A stretch of 64,000 nt of DNA from Actinomyces oris (GTDB taxonomy: Bacteria; Actinomycetota; Actinomycetes; Actinomycetales; Actinomycetaceae), in NCBI RefSeq assembly GCF_001553935.1, contig NZ_CP014232.1, forward strand, positions 2,666,001-2,730,000. Reading direction: 5' to 3'. Within the stretch, counting starts at the first letter, position 1. Every line of letters starts with the position of its first letter. Positions 57,901 through 64,000 of the stretch are shown here, one piece after another. Below the pieces are notes generated by a model that worked only from the letters and a program-made list of their open reading frames with translations, was not told the origin of the DNA and searched no databases. Position numbers and translations under genes: made by a program.

Positions 57901-60900
57901 TCGGCCCCGCTGACCAGTGCGAGCGCCGTGGACTCCCTCATCGACTCCGCCGTCCAGGCCGTCGCCGCCGACCACGGTGTGAGCGTCGCCAAGCCGAGTG
58001 CCGGCGGTGCCGGGGGCGCAGTGGTCGACTCCGCGGCCCTGGACGCCTTCGCCCAGAGCGTCACCGGCTCCGAGGGTGTCCTGGCCACCACGGCCCGCAC
58101 CCTCCTGGACGCCCTGGGGCTGGCCGAGAAGGCCACTGTCCCGGCTGATGCCGATGACGAGGCCTCCCGTACCCGGGCCGCCATGGCCGCCCTGGACGCC
58201 GAGCTCGGCGCCGGATGGGTCAAGTCCGTCACCCCGGCCTTCGCCCCTGAGCGCGCCGTCCTCATCGATGACCGCTGGGCCACGGCCCGTGAGGACGTCG
58301 CCCGCCTTGGCTCCGGCGAGACCGACCTGGACGCCTCCCGCCGGCTTCTGGCCCCCGAGCGCTTCGTGGGTCTGGGACAGGCAGTGGCCGATCACGCCAC
58401 CTGGTGGGCCAAGCAGGCCAAGGCCTCCGACCTGGCCGACGGCGCCGAGCGCACCGCCGTCCTGACTGCGATCGCCCAGGCCGCGCCGAAGACCCCGCAG
58501 GCCGGTGACGCCACAGTGCGCTGGTCCGAGGACGTCGCCGTCGTCACCGGTGTGGCCCCCGGGTCCATCGCCGCGGCCGTCGTCGGGGAGCTGCTGGCCG
58601 GTGGCGCCACCGTGGTGGCCACCAGCTCGCGCCTGACCCACGAGCGCCTCGAGTTCGCCACCACCCTGTACCGCGAGCACGCCGCGGCCGGCGCCAAGCT
58701 GTGGATGGTTCCCGCGAACCTGTCCTCCTACCGAGACGTCGACGCTCTGGCGGAGTGGATCGGCAACGACCAGGTGGTCACCTCCGGCGGCTCCACCAAG
58801 GTCGTCAAGGAGGCCCTGGTTCCCACCCTCCTGTTCCCCTTCGCCGCGCCGCGCGTCTCGGGCACGCTGGCCGACGCCGGCCCGGCGGCCGAGTCCCAGA
58901 CCCGCCTGCTGCTGTGGTCGGTGGAGCGCACCATCGCCGCTCTGAGCGCCATCGGCACCGACACCCACGTCGACCACCGTCTGCACGTGGTCCTGCCCGG
59001 CTCCCCGAACCGGGGCACCTTCGGCGGTGACGGCGCCTACGGCGAGGTCAAGTCCGCCCTGGACGCGATCGTCAACCGCTGGTCCTCGGAGCGGGCCTGG
59101 GCCCAGCGCGTCACCCTGGCCCACCCGCGCATCGGCTGGGTCAAGGGCACCGGCCTCATGGGCGGTAACGACCCGCTCGTCGCCGCTGTCGAGGCAGCCG
59201 GGGTGCGCACCTGGACCACGGAGGAGATCGCCTCCGAACTCACCGGCCTGTGCACCACCGAGGTGCGCACCCAGGCGGCTCAGGCCCCGGTGAACGCCGA
59301 CCTCACGGGGGGACTGGGTGACGACATCGACCTGGTGGCCCTGCGTGAGAACGCCGCCGCGCAAGCCGCTGCGCCCGCCGAGGAGACCGAGGCCCCAGCC
59401 GTCATCAAGGCCCTGCCCACCCCGGTGGTGCCGACCCAGCCCACCGCCCCCCAGTGGGGCGAGGTGAGCGCCGACCTGGATGACCTCGTGGTCATCATCT
59501 CCACCGGAGAGGTCTCCACCTGGGGATCGGGCCGTACGCGCCGCGAGGCCGAGCTGGGAATGAGCGGCGGGGAGGACGTCGACCTGACCGCCGCCGGCGT
59601 CCTCGAGCTCGCCTGGGGCATGGGTCTGCTCACCTGGCAGGACAGCCCCAAGGCCGGCTGGTACGACACCGACGGAGAGATGGTCGAGGAGTCCGACATC
59701 CTGGAGCGCTACCGCGACGAGGTCGTGGCCCGCTGCGGTATCCGCGAGTTCGTCGACGACGGTGTCATCGCGCCGATCGCCGACGAGGAGGTCACCGTCT
59801 ACCTCGACCGCGACATCACCCTGTCGGTTCCTGACGAGGCCACGGCCCGCACCATCGAGGCCTCCGACCCCGAGCACACGCTCGTGGTTCCCGACGCCGA
59901 GACCGGCGAGTGGACTGTCACCCGACTGGCCGGCTCACTGGCCCGGGTGCCGCGACGCGCCGCGCTGTCGCGCACGGTCGGCGGCCAGTTCCCGCGCGAC
60001 TTCGACCCGGAGCGCTGGGGCATCCCCGCCTCGATGACCCAGGGCATGGACCCGATCGCCTCCTGGAACCTGGTCACCGCCGTCGACGCCTTCCTGTCGG
60101 CCGGCTTCACCCCGGCCGAGCTCCTCAAGGCCGTCCACCCCTCCGATGTGGCCTCCACGCAGGGCACCGGGTTCGGTGGCATGGAGTCGATGCGCAAGAT
60201 GTTCGTCGGCCGGTTCCTGGGGGAGGAGCGTCCCAGCGACATCCTCCAGGAGGCCCTGCCCAACGTCGTGGCCGCCCACGTCATGCAGTCCTACATCGGC
60301 GGCTACGGCGCCATGGTCCAGCCGGTGAGCGCCTGCGCCACCGCAGCCGTCTCCATTGAGGAGGGCTGGGACAAGATCGCCCTGGGCAAGGCCGACGTCG
60401 TCGTGGCCGGCGCCATCGACGACATCTCGATCGAGTCGGTCGTCGGCTTCGGCAATATGAACGCCACCGCGGAGGCCGCGGCCATGCGCGCCAAGGGCAT
60501 CTCCGACCGCCACTTCTCACGCGCCAACGACCGCCGTCGCGGCGGATTCGTGGAGGCCGAGGGCGGCGGCACGGTGATCCTGGCCCGTGGCTCCGTGGCG
60601 GCCCGTATGGGGCTGCCGGTGTCCGGTGTGGTCGGTTTCGTCTCCTCCTACGCCGACGGTGCCCACACCTCGATCCCGGCACCCGGCCTGGGCGCCCTGG
60701 GCGCCGGCCGCGGCGGGCGCAGCTCGCGCCTGGCCAAGGCCCTGGCGGCCCTGGGCGTGGAGGCCGACGACATCGCACTGGTCTCCAAGCACGACACCTC
60801 CACCGGTGCCAACGACCCCAACGAGTCCGAGCTGCACACGCGTCTGGCGCGCGCCCTGGGACGCTCCGAGGGCAACTCGCTGGTGGCGGTCTCGCAGAAG

Positions 60901-61443
60901 ACCATCACCGGTCACGCCAAGGGCGGTGCCGCCGTCTTCCAGGTCGCGGGCCTGACCGAGATCCTCGCCTCCGGTGTGGCTCCCGGTAACGCCTCCCTGG
61001 ACGTTGTGGACGCCCCCCTGGCCAAGGACGCCTTCTGGGTGTGGCCGCGCAGGCCCATCCGTCTGGCCGGTCGTGGTGGCCAGGACGGGCGCGTCCCGGG
61101 CGCCGGCCCGGTGCGAGCCGGTCTGCTGACCTCGCTGGGCTTCGGACACGTCTCCGGCCTCATCGCGATCGTCCACCCCGGTGCCTTCGAGGCCGCCCTG
61201 CGGCAGGCCGAGGGCCAGGAGGCGGTTGACGCCTGGCTGGCCTCAGCCAATGCCCGCCTGGCCGCCGGCACTAGGCGCCGCCGCGCAGGCATGATCGGTC
61301 GGGCCCCGCTGTTCGAGCAGGTTCAGGGCCGTCGTCTGGGGGAGGAGTCCAAGCAGCGCGACCCGCATGAGGTCGAGGCCGCCATGCTGCTCGACCCTGA
61401 GGCCCGTCTGGGCTCCGACGGCGTCTACCACGCGGGGGAGTAA
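51991..61443 (+). CDS. fas: Type I multifunctional fatty acid synthase (FAS I)
   Basis: One chain of 3150 residues carries the whole cycle in the fused yeast-like order of actinobacterial FAS I: acetyltransferase (Ser137 in GHSQG), enoyl reductase (AGMTPTTVDP, IQIEDGHAGGHH at 410-700), a linker, MaoC-like dehydratase (TGDFNPIH, about 1260), malonyl/palmitoyl transferase (Ser1472 in GHSLGEYTALSAYGR), an Ala/Pro-rich hinge (1770-1820), ACP with the likely phosphopantetheine Ser1858 in NGVSSRRNQ, ketoreductase (VVTGVAPGSIAAA at 2182), and ketosynthase with Cys2782 (SACATAA), His2934 and His2975 (GHAKGG). No phosphopantetheinyl transferase domain is fused; acpS follows. GTG 51991 has AAGGA upstream; ATG 51847 is in frame and would overlap the carboxylase gene. 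Confidence 0.96.
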   Translation: MHTNSQAPSPATTIAERLSGGEPYIITFGGQATPWRQTLADLVSLDHALAADVVAVDRAVAERLAPVSTDLLTVTPRGSRLLDDEAAPVSPQHRTTADGADVSVPGILVAQHAALASLPGAGIDPVAHAPVSAIGHSQGVLGVSLLQAVQAGERERVIEVHAIARLIGAAATRTTRRLDLGTVGESTPMLSVRGVTRSVLDAVLARVPGSERISVGVTNGRQAHILSGRPADLEAVVTALEAAAARSAKARKDRRRGGAVLAPVTEFLTTSVPFHTPLLAGAVDDVAAWAAACGLNEKLARDLATAVLIDPVDWPGLVTEALAAGSDAPVRTVLDLGPGNVLVRLTEGVVAGTGTTVVPAGTAKAIDDLDRTGAAPRPGVDRSRFAPRITRLPDGRLTLDTAFTRLTGRSAVLLAGMTPTTVDPAIVAAAANAGYWAELAGGGQTTPAVLTENLQGLEKALEPGRTAAFNAMFMDRYLWNLHLGTQRLLSKARAGGAPIDGITISAGIPELEEATALLERLHAEGFPYIAFKPGTVDQIRQVLAIARAVPDSPVIIQIEDGHAGGHHSWEDLDTMLLATYDAIRAVTNVVLVVGGGIGTPTRAADYLTGRWAEAYGTAAAPVDGVMIGTAAMTCLEAKTNDDVKQLLVDTPGIPEDSGVEGGWVASGESIGGMTSGLSHLRADLYEIDNSSARASRLIQELAGDEAAMAARRQEMIDALAKTAKPYFGDVEEMTYLQWATRYAELCVAPHEGRSATRADWADEGWYDRFIDLLHRIEARLSRADHGEIPTLFADYDAVIDSDAALAALAEHYPSAASTLVEPVDAAWFVDLCRKHPKPVPFVPVVDADILRWWGTDSLWQSQDPRYTADQVRIIPGPVAVAGITTINEPVGELLGRFETAAVEALQEAGTGEQEAAGRLGAAPAVADGVLAAPVADAKELVQVAPHVLWNGHLTVNPATVLDDDAYNVVARPDVAEDAYDLDIRLDTHWDGTPGGDEIHAVRRLVVPLRLARAWDGAAPLVDPERISETMNDLLRATAGVGAVSITGDDVDHLPEVRPAQAGATDVLGRPTTQPFGTIHGSFTLASTLGHDHASVTADALPSDLSAAPFVPDALLGPCWPVVYAALGSVVEDGMPLIEGLLGAVHLDHTIDLHLTLHQLQEAAATTSPTINVTGWVAALEESSAGRVVDVRLELTDATDGTVVALMRERFAIRGRASGNAVPSAPELAGGTGRETAPAARRILRRTTVTAPADMTAFARVTGDFNPIHTSYNAAHVAGMEAPLVHGMWLSATAQQVAASTAADGSRHVLAGWTYVMTGPVELSDDVEITVERTGLVVGGGYVLEVVCRINGEVVSRGTAVTTPEPTAYVYPGQGIQAPGMGLDEMNSSKAAREIWERADAHTRAELGFSVINLVRDNPTEMTARGVTYRHPEGLLNLTQFTQVALATVAMATTARLAEAGALVDSAAFAGHSLGEYTALSAYGRVMPVETTISIVFQRGSTMHSLVPRDADGASNYRMGALRPNQAGIKADEVEAYVRSISEATGEFLQIVNHNLAGVQYAVAGTIKGLDALAADARAKAKARGGKNPFMFVPGIDVPFHSEVLRPGVPEFRGRLLELVPEDLDVARLVGHYVPNLVARPFALTQDFARSILEVVPSEPVEEILADWDSWVKRPTELARVLLVELLAWQFASPVRWIETQEVLLSSPSEGGLGIEHIVEVGLANSPTLANLATNTLRLPQHAGRHVTVHNARRDEARVLATDTDPAVELTEPDFDVPAAEEPAAEAQAPAQAAAAEQAPAPAAEAAPAGPAPAAAGPVDDLPFGATDALTVLLAHASRIRPEQIGATDTTETLTNGVSSRRNQLLMDLGTELELASIDGAADADMTALAATVAKGAPGYKAFGPVLTEAIRVGLGRLLGPSGVRASRIADRVTGTWGLGQGWVSHVTAALFLGTREGASMRGEDLASLGSSAPLTSASAVDSLIDSAVQAVAADHGVSVAKPSAGGAGGAVVDSAALDAFAQSVTGSEGVLATTARTLLDALGLAEKATVPADADDEASRTRAAMAALDAELGAGWVKSVTPAFAPERAVLIDDRWATAREDVARLGSGETDLDASRRLLAPERFVGLGQAVADHATWWAKQAKASDLADGAERTAVLTAIAQAAPKTPQAGDATVRWSEDVAVVTGVAPGSIAAAVVGELLAGGATVVATSSRLTHERLEFATTLYREHAAAGAKLWMVPANLSSYRDVDALAEWIGNDQVVTSGGSTKVVKEALVPTLLFPFAAPRVSGTLADAGPAAESQTRLLLWSVERTIAALSAIGTDTHVDHRLHVVLPGSPNRGTFGGDGAYGEVKSALDAIVNRWSSERAWAQRVTLAHPRIGWVKGTGLMGGNDPLVAAVEAAGVRTWTTEEIASELTGLCTTEVRTQAAQAPVNADLTGGLGDDIDLVALRENAAAQAAAPAEETEAPAVIKALPTPVVPTQPTAPQWGEVSADLDDLVVIISTGEVSTWGSGRTRREAELGMSGGEDVDLTAAGVLELAWGMGLLTWQDSPKAGWYDTDGEMVEESDILERYRDEVVARCGIREFVDDGVIAPIADEEVTVYLDRDITLSVPDEATARTIEASDPEHTLVVPDAETGEWTVTRLAGSLARVPRRAALSRTVGGQFPRDFDPERWGIPASMTQGMDPIASWNLVTAVDAFLSAGFTPAELLKAVHPSDVASTQGTGFGGMESMRKMFVGRFLGEERPSDILQEALPNVVAAHVMQSYIGGYGAMVQPVSACATAAVSIEEGWDKIALGKADVVVAGAIDDISIESVVGFGNMNATAEAAAMRAKGISDRHFSRANDRRRGGFVEAEGGGTVILARGSVAARMGLPVSGVVGFVSSYADGAHTSIPAPGLGALGAGRGGRSSRLAKALAALGVEADDIALVSKHDTSTGANDPNESELHTRLARALGRSEGNSLVAVSQKTITGHAKGGAAVFQVAGLTEILASGVAPGNASLDVVDAPLAKDAFWVWPRRPIRLAGRGGQDGRVPGAGPVRAGLLTSLGFGHVSGLIAIVHPGAFEAALRQAEGQEAVDAWLASANARLAAGTRRRRAGMIGRAPLFEQVQGRRLGEESKQRDPHEVEAAMLLDPEARLGSDGVYHAGE

Positions 61444-61463
61444 CCACCTCATCTCAGCGCTCA

Positions 61464-61513
61464 CAGGACCGGTTTCACGGCTAATGGGTTCCATTTCCGT
61501 GGAACCGGTCCTG
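61464..61513 (+). terminator. Terminator after fas
   Basis: Arms of 17 bases at 61464-61480 and 61497-61513 pair with one G-U wobble around a 16-base loop. It may allow some read-through, because acpS follows within 75 bases and has no clear promoter of its own. Confidence 0.75.
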
Positions 61514-61586
61514 TCTGTGCTCGCACAGTCTTTCCAAAAGGAAATTCCTCGATGATTTGTAAGCTCTTCTTCATTGGGGCTCGGCG

Positions 61587-62093
61587 ATGACAAAGCCGCG
61601 GCTTCCAGATGCTCCACAGCCTTCCCCCGGTTCTGCTGTTGTGTCAGTGGGTACGGACCTGGTGCACATTCCGGGTTTCTCCGCCCAGCTCGATCAGCCC
61701 GGCAGCGTCTTCGCACAACGCGCCTTCACGGCGCGCGAGCTCCGAGAGGCCCGAAGTCGTTCGCAGGAGAGGGGAACGACCCCGGCCCAGCACCTGGCAG
61801 CGCGATGGGCGGCCAAGGAGTCCTTCATCAAGGCCTGGAGCCAGGCACACGTTCTGTGTGCAAAATGTCGCGGAACGAGTACCTCTCCGGTTATCCTGGC
61901 CGAGGACGTCGACTGGCGTGAGATCGAGGTTGTCACCGATCGGTGGGGCCGGCCTTCTTTGCGCCTGAGCGGCACCGTTGCCCAAGCTGTTGAGCACAGC
62001 CTCGGAGAGGAGGTATCAACCCCAGGGTGTTGGCCGGTTTCCTTGAGCCATGACGGCGATTACGCCGCGGCCATCGTCCTTCACGTGCGTTGA
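61587..62093 (+). CDS. acpS: Holo-[acyl-carrier-protein] synthase
   Basis: The 168-residue protein is an AcpS-type phosphopantetheinyl transferase: VSVGTDLVHIPGF with the metal ligand Asp24, RAFTARELREA, and WAAKESFIKAW with Glu78, ending SLSHDGDYAAAIVL. It moves 4'-phosphopantetheine from CoA onto the Ser of the ACP domain. Being next to fas it is the obvious activator of that synthase. Residues 1-16 are a Pro-rich extension, and it is longer than the 120-130 residues of E. coli AcpS because of inserts near 55-68 and 90-100. Confidence 0.94.
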   Translation: MTKPRLPDAPQPSPGSAVVSVGTDLVHIPGFSAQLDQPGSVFAQRAFTARELREARSRSQERGTTPAQHLAARWAAKESFIKAWSQAHVLCAKCRGTSTSPVILAEDVDWREIEVVTDRWGRPSLRLSGTVAQAVEHSLGEEVSTPGCWPVSLSHDGDYAAAIVLHVR

Positions 62094-62358
62094 GTCGTAC
62101 CCACACAGAAGGAACGATGAAGAAACCTCGACCATGATCCAGTGAGCGGTCACTGCTGCCCGTCAAGTCATGTCACGTACGGATGTCCACATCATCCGAG
62201 GCGCTTGTCTGTCACTCATGGTCACGCCATCAGAAACATCAACGACGAGCCGCGATATACCGCGCACGCCGACCTGAATCGTTCAAGAGGCTCCAGAAGT
62301 CCTCTCTCCAACGGCGGTAGCGGTGTATCTCTTCTCTGACCGACGTGAGGACATATAG
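62094..62358. other. Intergenic region between acpS and putP
   Basis: No gene is supported. A perfect 6-4-6 palindrome CAGTGA-gcgg-TCACTG lies at 62140-62155 and may be a terminator stem or an operator. The putP promoter should lie in the second half. GAGGA lies 8-9 bases before the putP ATG. Confidence 0.45.
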
Positions 62359-63852
62359 ATGACTGCCACTACCTATCAAGCCATCGCGATGATCGTCTAC
62401 TTCGTGGCCATGCTCGCCATCGGGGGCTGGGCCTATCTGCGAACGGACAACTTCGACGACTACATGCTCGCCGACCGCGACCTCAATCCTTGGGTGGCGG
62501 CACTGTCGGCGGGAGCCTCGGACATGTCGGGGTGGCTGCTGATGGGACTGCCGGGAACCCTGTACGTCAGTGGACTGGTCGAGGGATGGATCGCCGTCGG
62601 ACTGACGGTCGGGGCCCTGGCCAACTGGCTGCTGGTGGCTCCTCGTCTGCGCGCCTACACCGAGGTCGCCAACAATTCGATCACCGTCCCCAGCTTCCTG
62701 GACAACCGACTCCACGACACGCATCGGTTGCTGCGGTGGTCCAGTGGTCTCATTATTCTGGTCTACTTCACCTTCTACGTCTCCTCCGGCATGGTCGCCG
62801 GCGGCCGTTTCTTCGAGTCCTCCTTCGGAATGGACTATCGCCTCGGCATGGTCATCGTCGCCGCCATCACCGTGGTCTACACGCTGATCGGCGGGTTCCT
62901 GGCCGTGTCCTACACCGACTTCGTCCAGGGCGTCATGATGGTGACCGCCCTGGTCATGGTGCCCGTCGCGGGTGTCATTCGGCTCGGGGGACTGTCCAAC
63001 CTGAGGCAGGCCATCGCCGAGGTCGACCCTCACTACTGGGTCATCTGGGGGCCGACGACGACGCTGCTCGGCGTCATCTCGGCGCTGGCCTGGGGCCTGG
63101 GCTACTTCGGCCAGCCGCACATCATCGTCCGGTTCATGGCTATCCGCAGCCCCAGGGAGGCCGTGGCCGGAGGCACCATCGGAATCGGCTGGATGCTCTT
63201 CGCCGTGCTCGGTGCAGCCGGCACCGCGATCGTGGGCGTGGCCACCTACCAGCACGACAAGAAGCAGCTGGCCGACCCGGAGACCGTCTTCATCACCCTG
63301 GGCAAGCTGCTCTTCCACCCGTTGGTCGCCGGATTCATGCTGGCTGCCATTCTGGCCGCCATCATGTCGACGATCTCCTCCCAGCTGCTCGTGACCTCCT
63401 CGGCGCTCATCGAGGACCTGTACGGTTCCTTCGCCCGCACCCGGGAGGAGAAGATCAGCGGCAACCGCATGGTGCTCTACTCACGCATGGCAGTCTTCGC
63501 CATCGCATTGGTCGCGGCGGTCATGGCCTGGAACCCCAGTAAAACGATCCTCGACCTCGTGGCCTTCGCCTGGGCCGGCTTCGGCGCCTCCTTCGGCCCC
63601 ACCATTCTGCTGTCGCTGTACTGGAAGCGCTTGAGCGCCATGGGAGCCTTCGCCGGAATGATCACCGGGGCCGTCGTCGTCATGATCTGGGGGAACGTCT
63701 CCGGTGGCCCGGGCGGCGTCTTCGACCTCTACGAGATCGTGCCCGGATTCCTGAGCAACCTCGCTGTGGCCGTGGCCGTATCTCTCGCAAGTCAGCCCTC
63801 CAAGGAGATCTCCGAGGAGTTCGACGCCGCCGTTGCGGCCTCACGGGCGTAG
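62359..63852 (+). CDS. putP: Sodium/proline symporter
   Basis: The 497-residue protein has about thirteen membrane segments and the SSS-family pattern: DNFDDYMLADRDLNPWVAALSAGASDMSGWLLMGLPG at the first two helices (in outline), SSGMVAGGRFFESSFGMDYRLG, GGFLAVSYTDFVQG with the conserved SSS motif, GQPHIIVRFMAIRS and ISSQLLVTSSALIEDLY with the sodium-site serines. The match to PutP is close in these parts, so proline is the likely substrate. No putA is in the window. A hairpin follows the stop. Confidence 0.94.
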   Translation: MTATTYQAIAMIVYFVAMLAIGGWAYLRTDNFDDYMLADRDLNPWVAALSAGASDMSGWLLMGLPGTLYVSGLVEGWIAVGLTVGALANWLLVAPRLRAYTEVANNSITVPSFLDNRLHDTHRLLRWSSGLIILVYFTFYVSSGMVAGGRFFESSFGMDYRLGMVIVAAITVVYTLIGGFLAVSYTDFVQGVMMVTALVMVPVAGVIRLGGLSNLRQAIAEVDPHYWVIWGPTTTLLGVISALAWGLGYFGQPHIIVRFMAIRSPREAVAGGTIGIGWMLFAVLGAAGTAIVGVATYQHDKKQLADPETVFITLGKLLFHPLVAGFMLAAILAAIMSTISSQLLVTSSALIEDLYGSFARTREEKISGNRMVLYSRMAVFAIALVAAVMAWNPSKTILDLVAFAWAGFGASFGPTILLSLYWKRLSAMGAFAGMITGAVVVMIWGNVSGGPGGVFDLYEIVPGFLSNLAVAVAVSLASQPSKEISEEFDAAVAASRA

Positions 63853-63914
63853 CCGGCCCACACCATTGCTCGCGGCGCTGTGGATCATCATGGCGCCTTG
63901 AGCGGTCCACGACT

Positions 63915-63947
63915 GCTGTGGTGACCCAGAACGATGGTCACCGCAGC
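63915..63947 (+). terminator. Terminator after putP
   Basis: GCTGTGGTGACC (63915-63926) and GGTCACCGCAGC (63936-63947) pair over 12 bases with one wobble around a 9-base loop, 62 bases beyond the putP stop. The last 50 bases of the window hold a possible -10 box TATCCT near 63976 for a gene outside. Confidence 0.65.
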
Positions 63948-64000
63948 GGCAGTGGCCCCGTAGCGATCAACGTTGTATCCTTGCGGCCAGCAACGTGCTC

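Noticed and set aside
54091..59877. Antisense open frames of about 606 and 904 codons over fas
   Set aside because: They are shadows of the FAS I reading frame with no domain signature, promoter or ribosome site.

Overview
The window is high-GC bacterial DNA and reads as an actinobacterium of the Actinomyces type (inference from gene content and order). The signs are a single-chain type I fatty acid synthase with its own holo-ACP synthase and acyl-CoA carboxylase, an actinobacterial integration host factor next to guanylate kinase, a long-form omega subunit, a PriA without a recognisable Walker A, an arginine deiminase pathway, and many genes whose start codon lies 6-7 bases after a TAnnnT-like -10 box, which predicts leaderless mRNAs.

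Layout. 1-2400: a Ser/Thr kinase cut by the window edge, then a leaderless arsR plus metallothionein-like pair on the minus strand with a zinc-sensor signature. 2445-5461: glycerophosphodiester phosphodiesterase, a YciO-type protein and RarA. 5710-16979: the conserved block rpsD, alaS, ruvX, mltG, aroE, aroC, a fused aroK-aroB, a shikimate-kinase-like protein lacking the P-loop lysine, efp and nusB. 17095-20516: an accessory insert with three tandem copies of a membrane-protein cassette and a secreted GH16-like protein. 20846-29342: the pyrimidine operon pyrR-pyrB-pyrC-carA-carB-pyrF behind a PyrR-binding RNA leader. 29495-35716: mihF, gmk, rpoZ, coaBC, metK and priA.

35763-43609 is a second accessory insert, all on the minus strand. 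It carries a TetR regulator, an MHS-type transporter, a broken EamA transporter, an amidinotransferase, carbamate kinase, ornithine carbamoyltransferase and arginine deiminase. Two identical-consensus 6-2-6 palindromes cover the arcA promoter. After it the housekeeping order resumes with a HAD phosphatase, fmt, rsmB and rpe.

48396-62093 is a fatty-acid locus. A biotin carboxylase/BCCP chain and a carboxyltransferase supply malonyl-CoA to a 3150-residue FAS I, and AcpS adds the phosphopantetheine arm. putP (proline uptake) closes the window.

The points most worth a second look are the duplicated Cys-rich metallothionein with its SmtB-like regulator, the amidinotransferase inside an arginine deiminase cluster, the twin arcA operators, the degenerate shikimate kinase, the triplicated cassette with signs of gene conversion, and the TGA-interrupted EamA gene. 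No tRNA, rRNA, CRISPR array or insertion sequence was seen.
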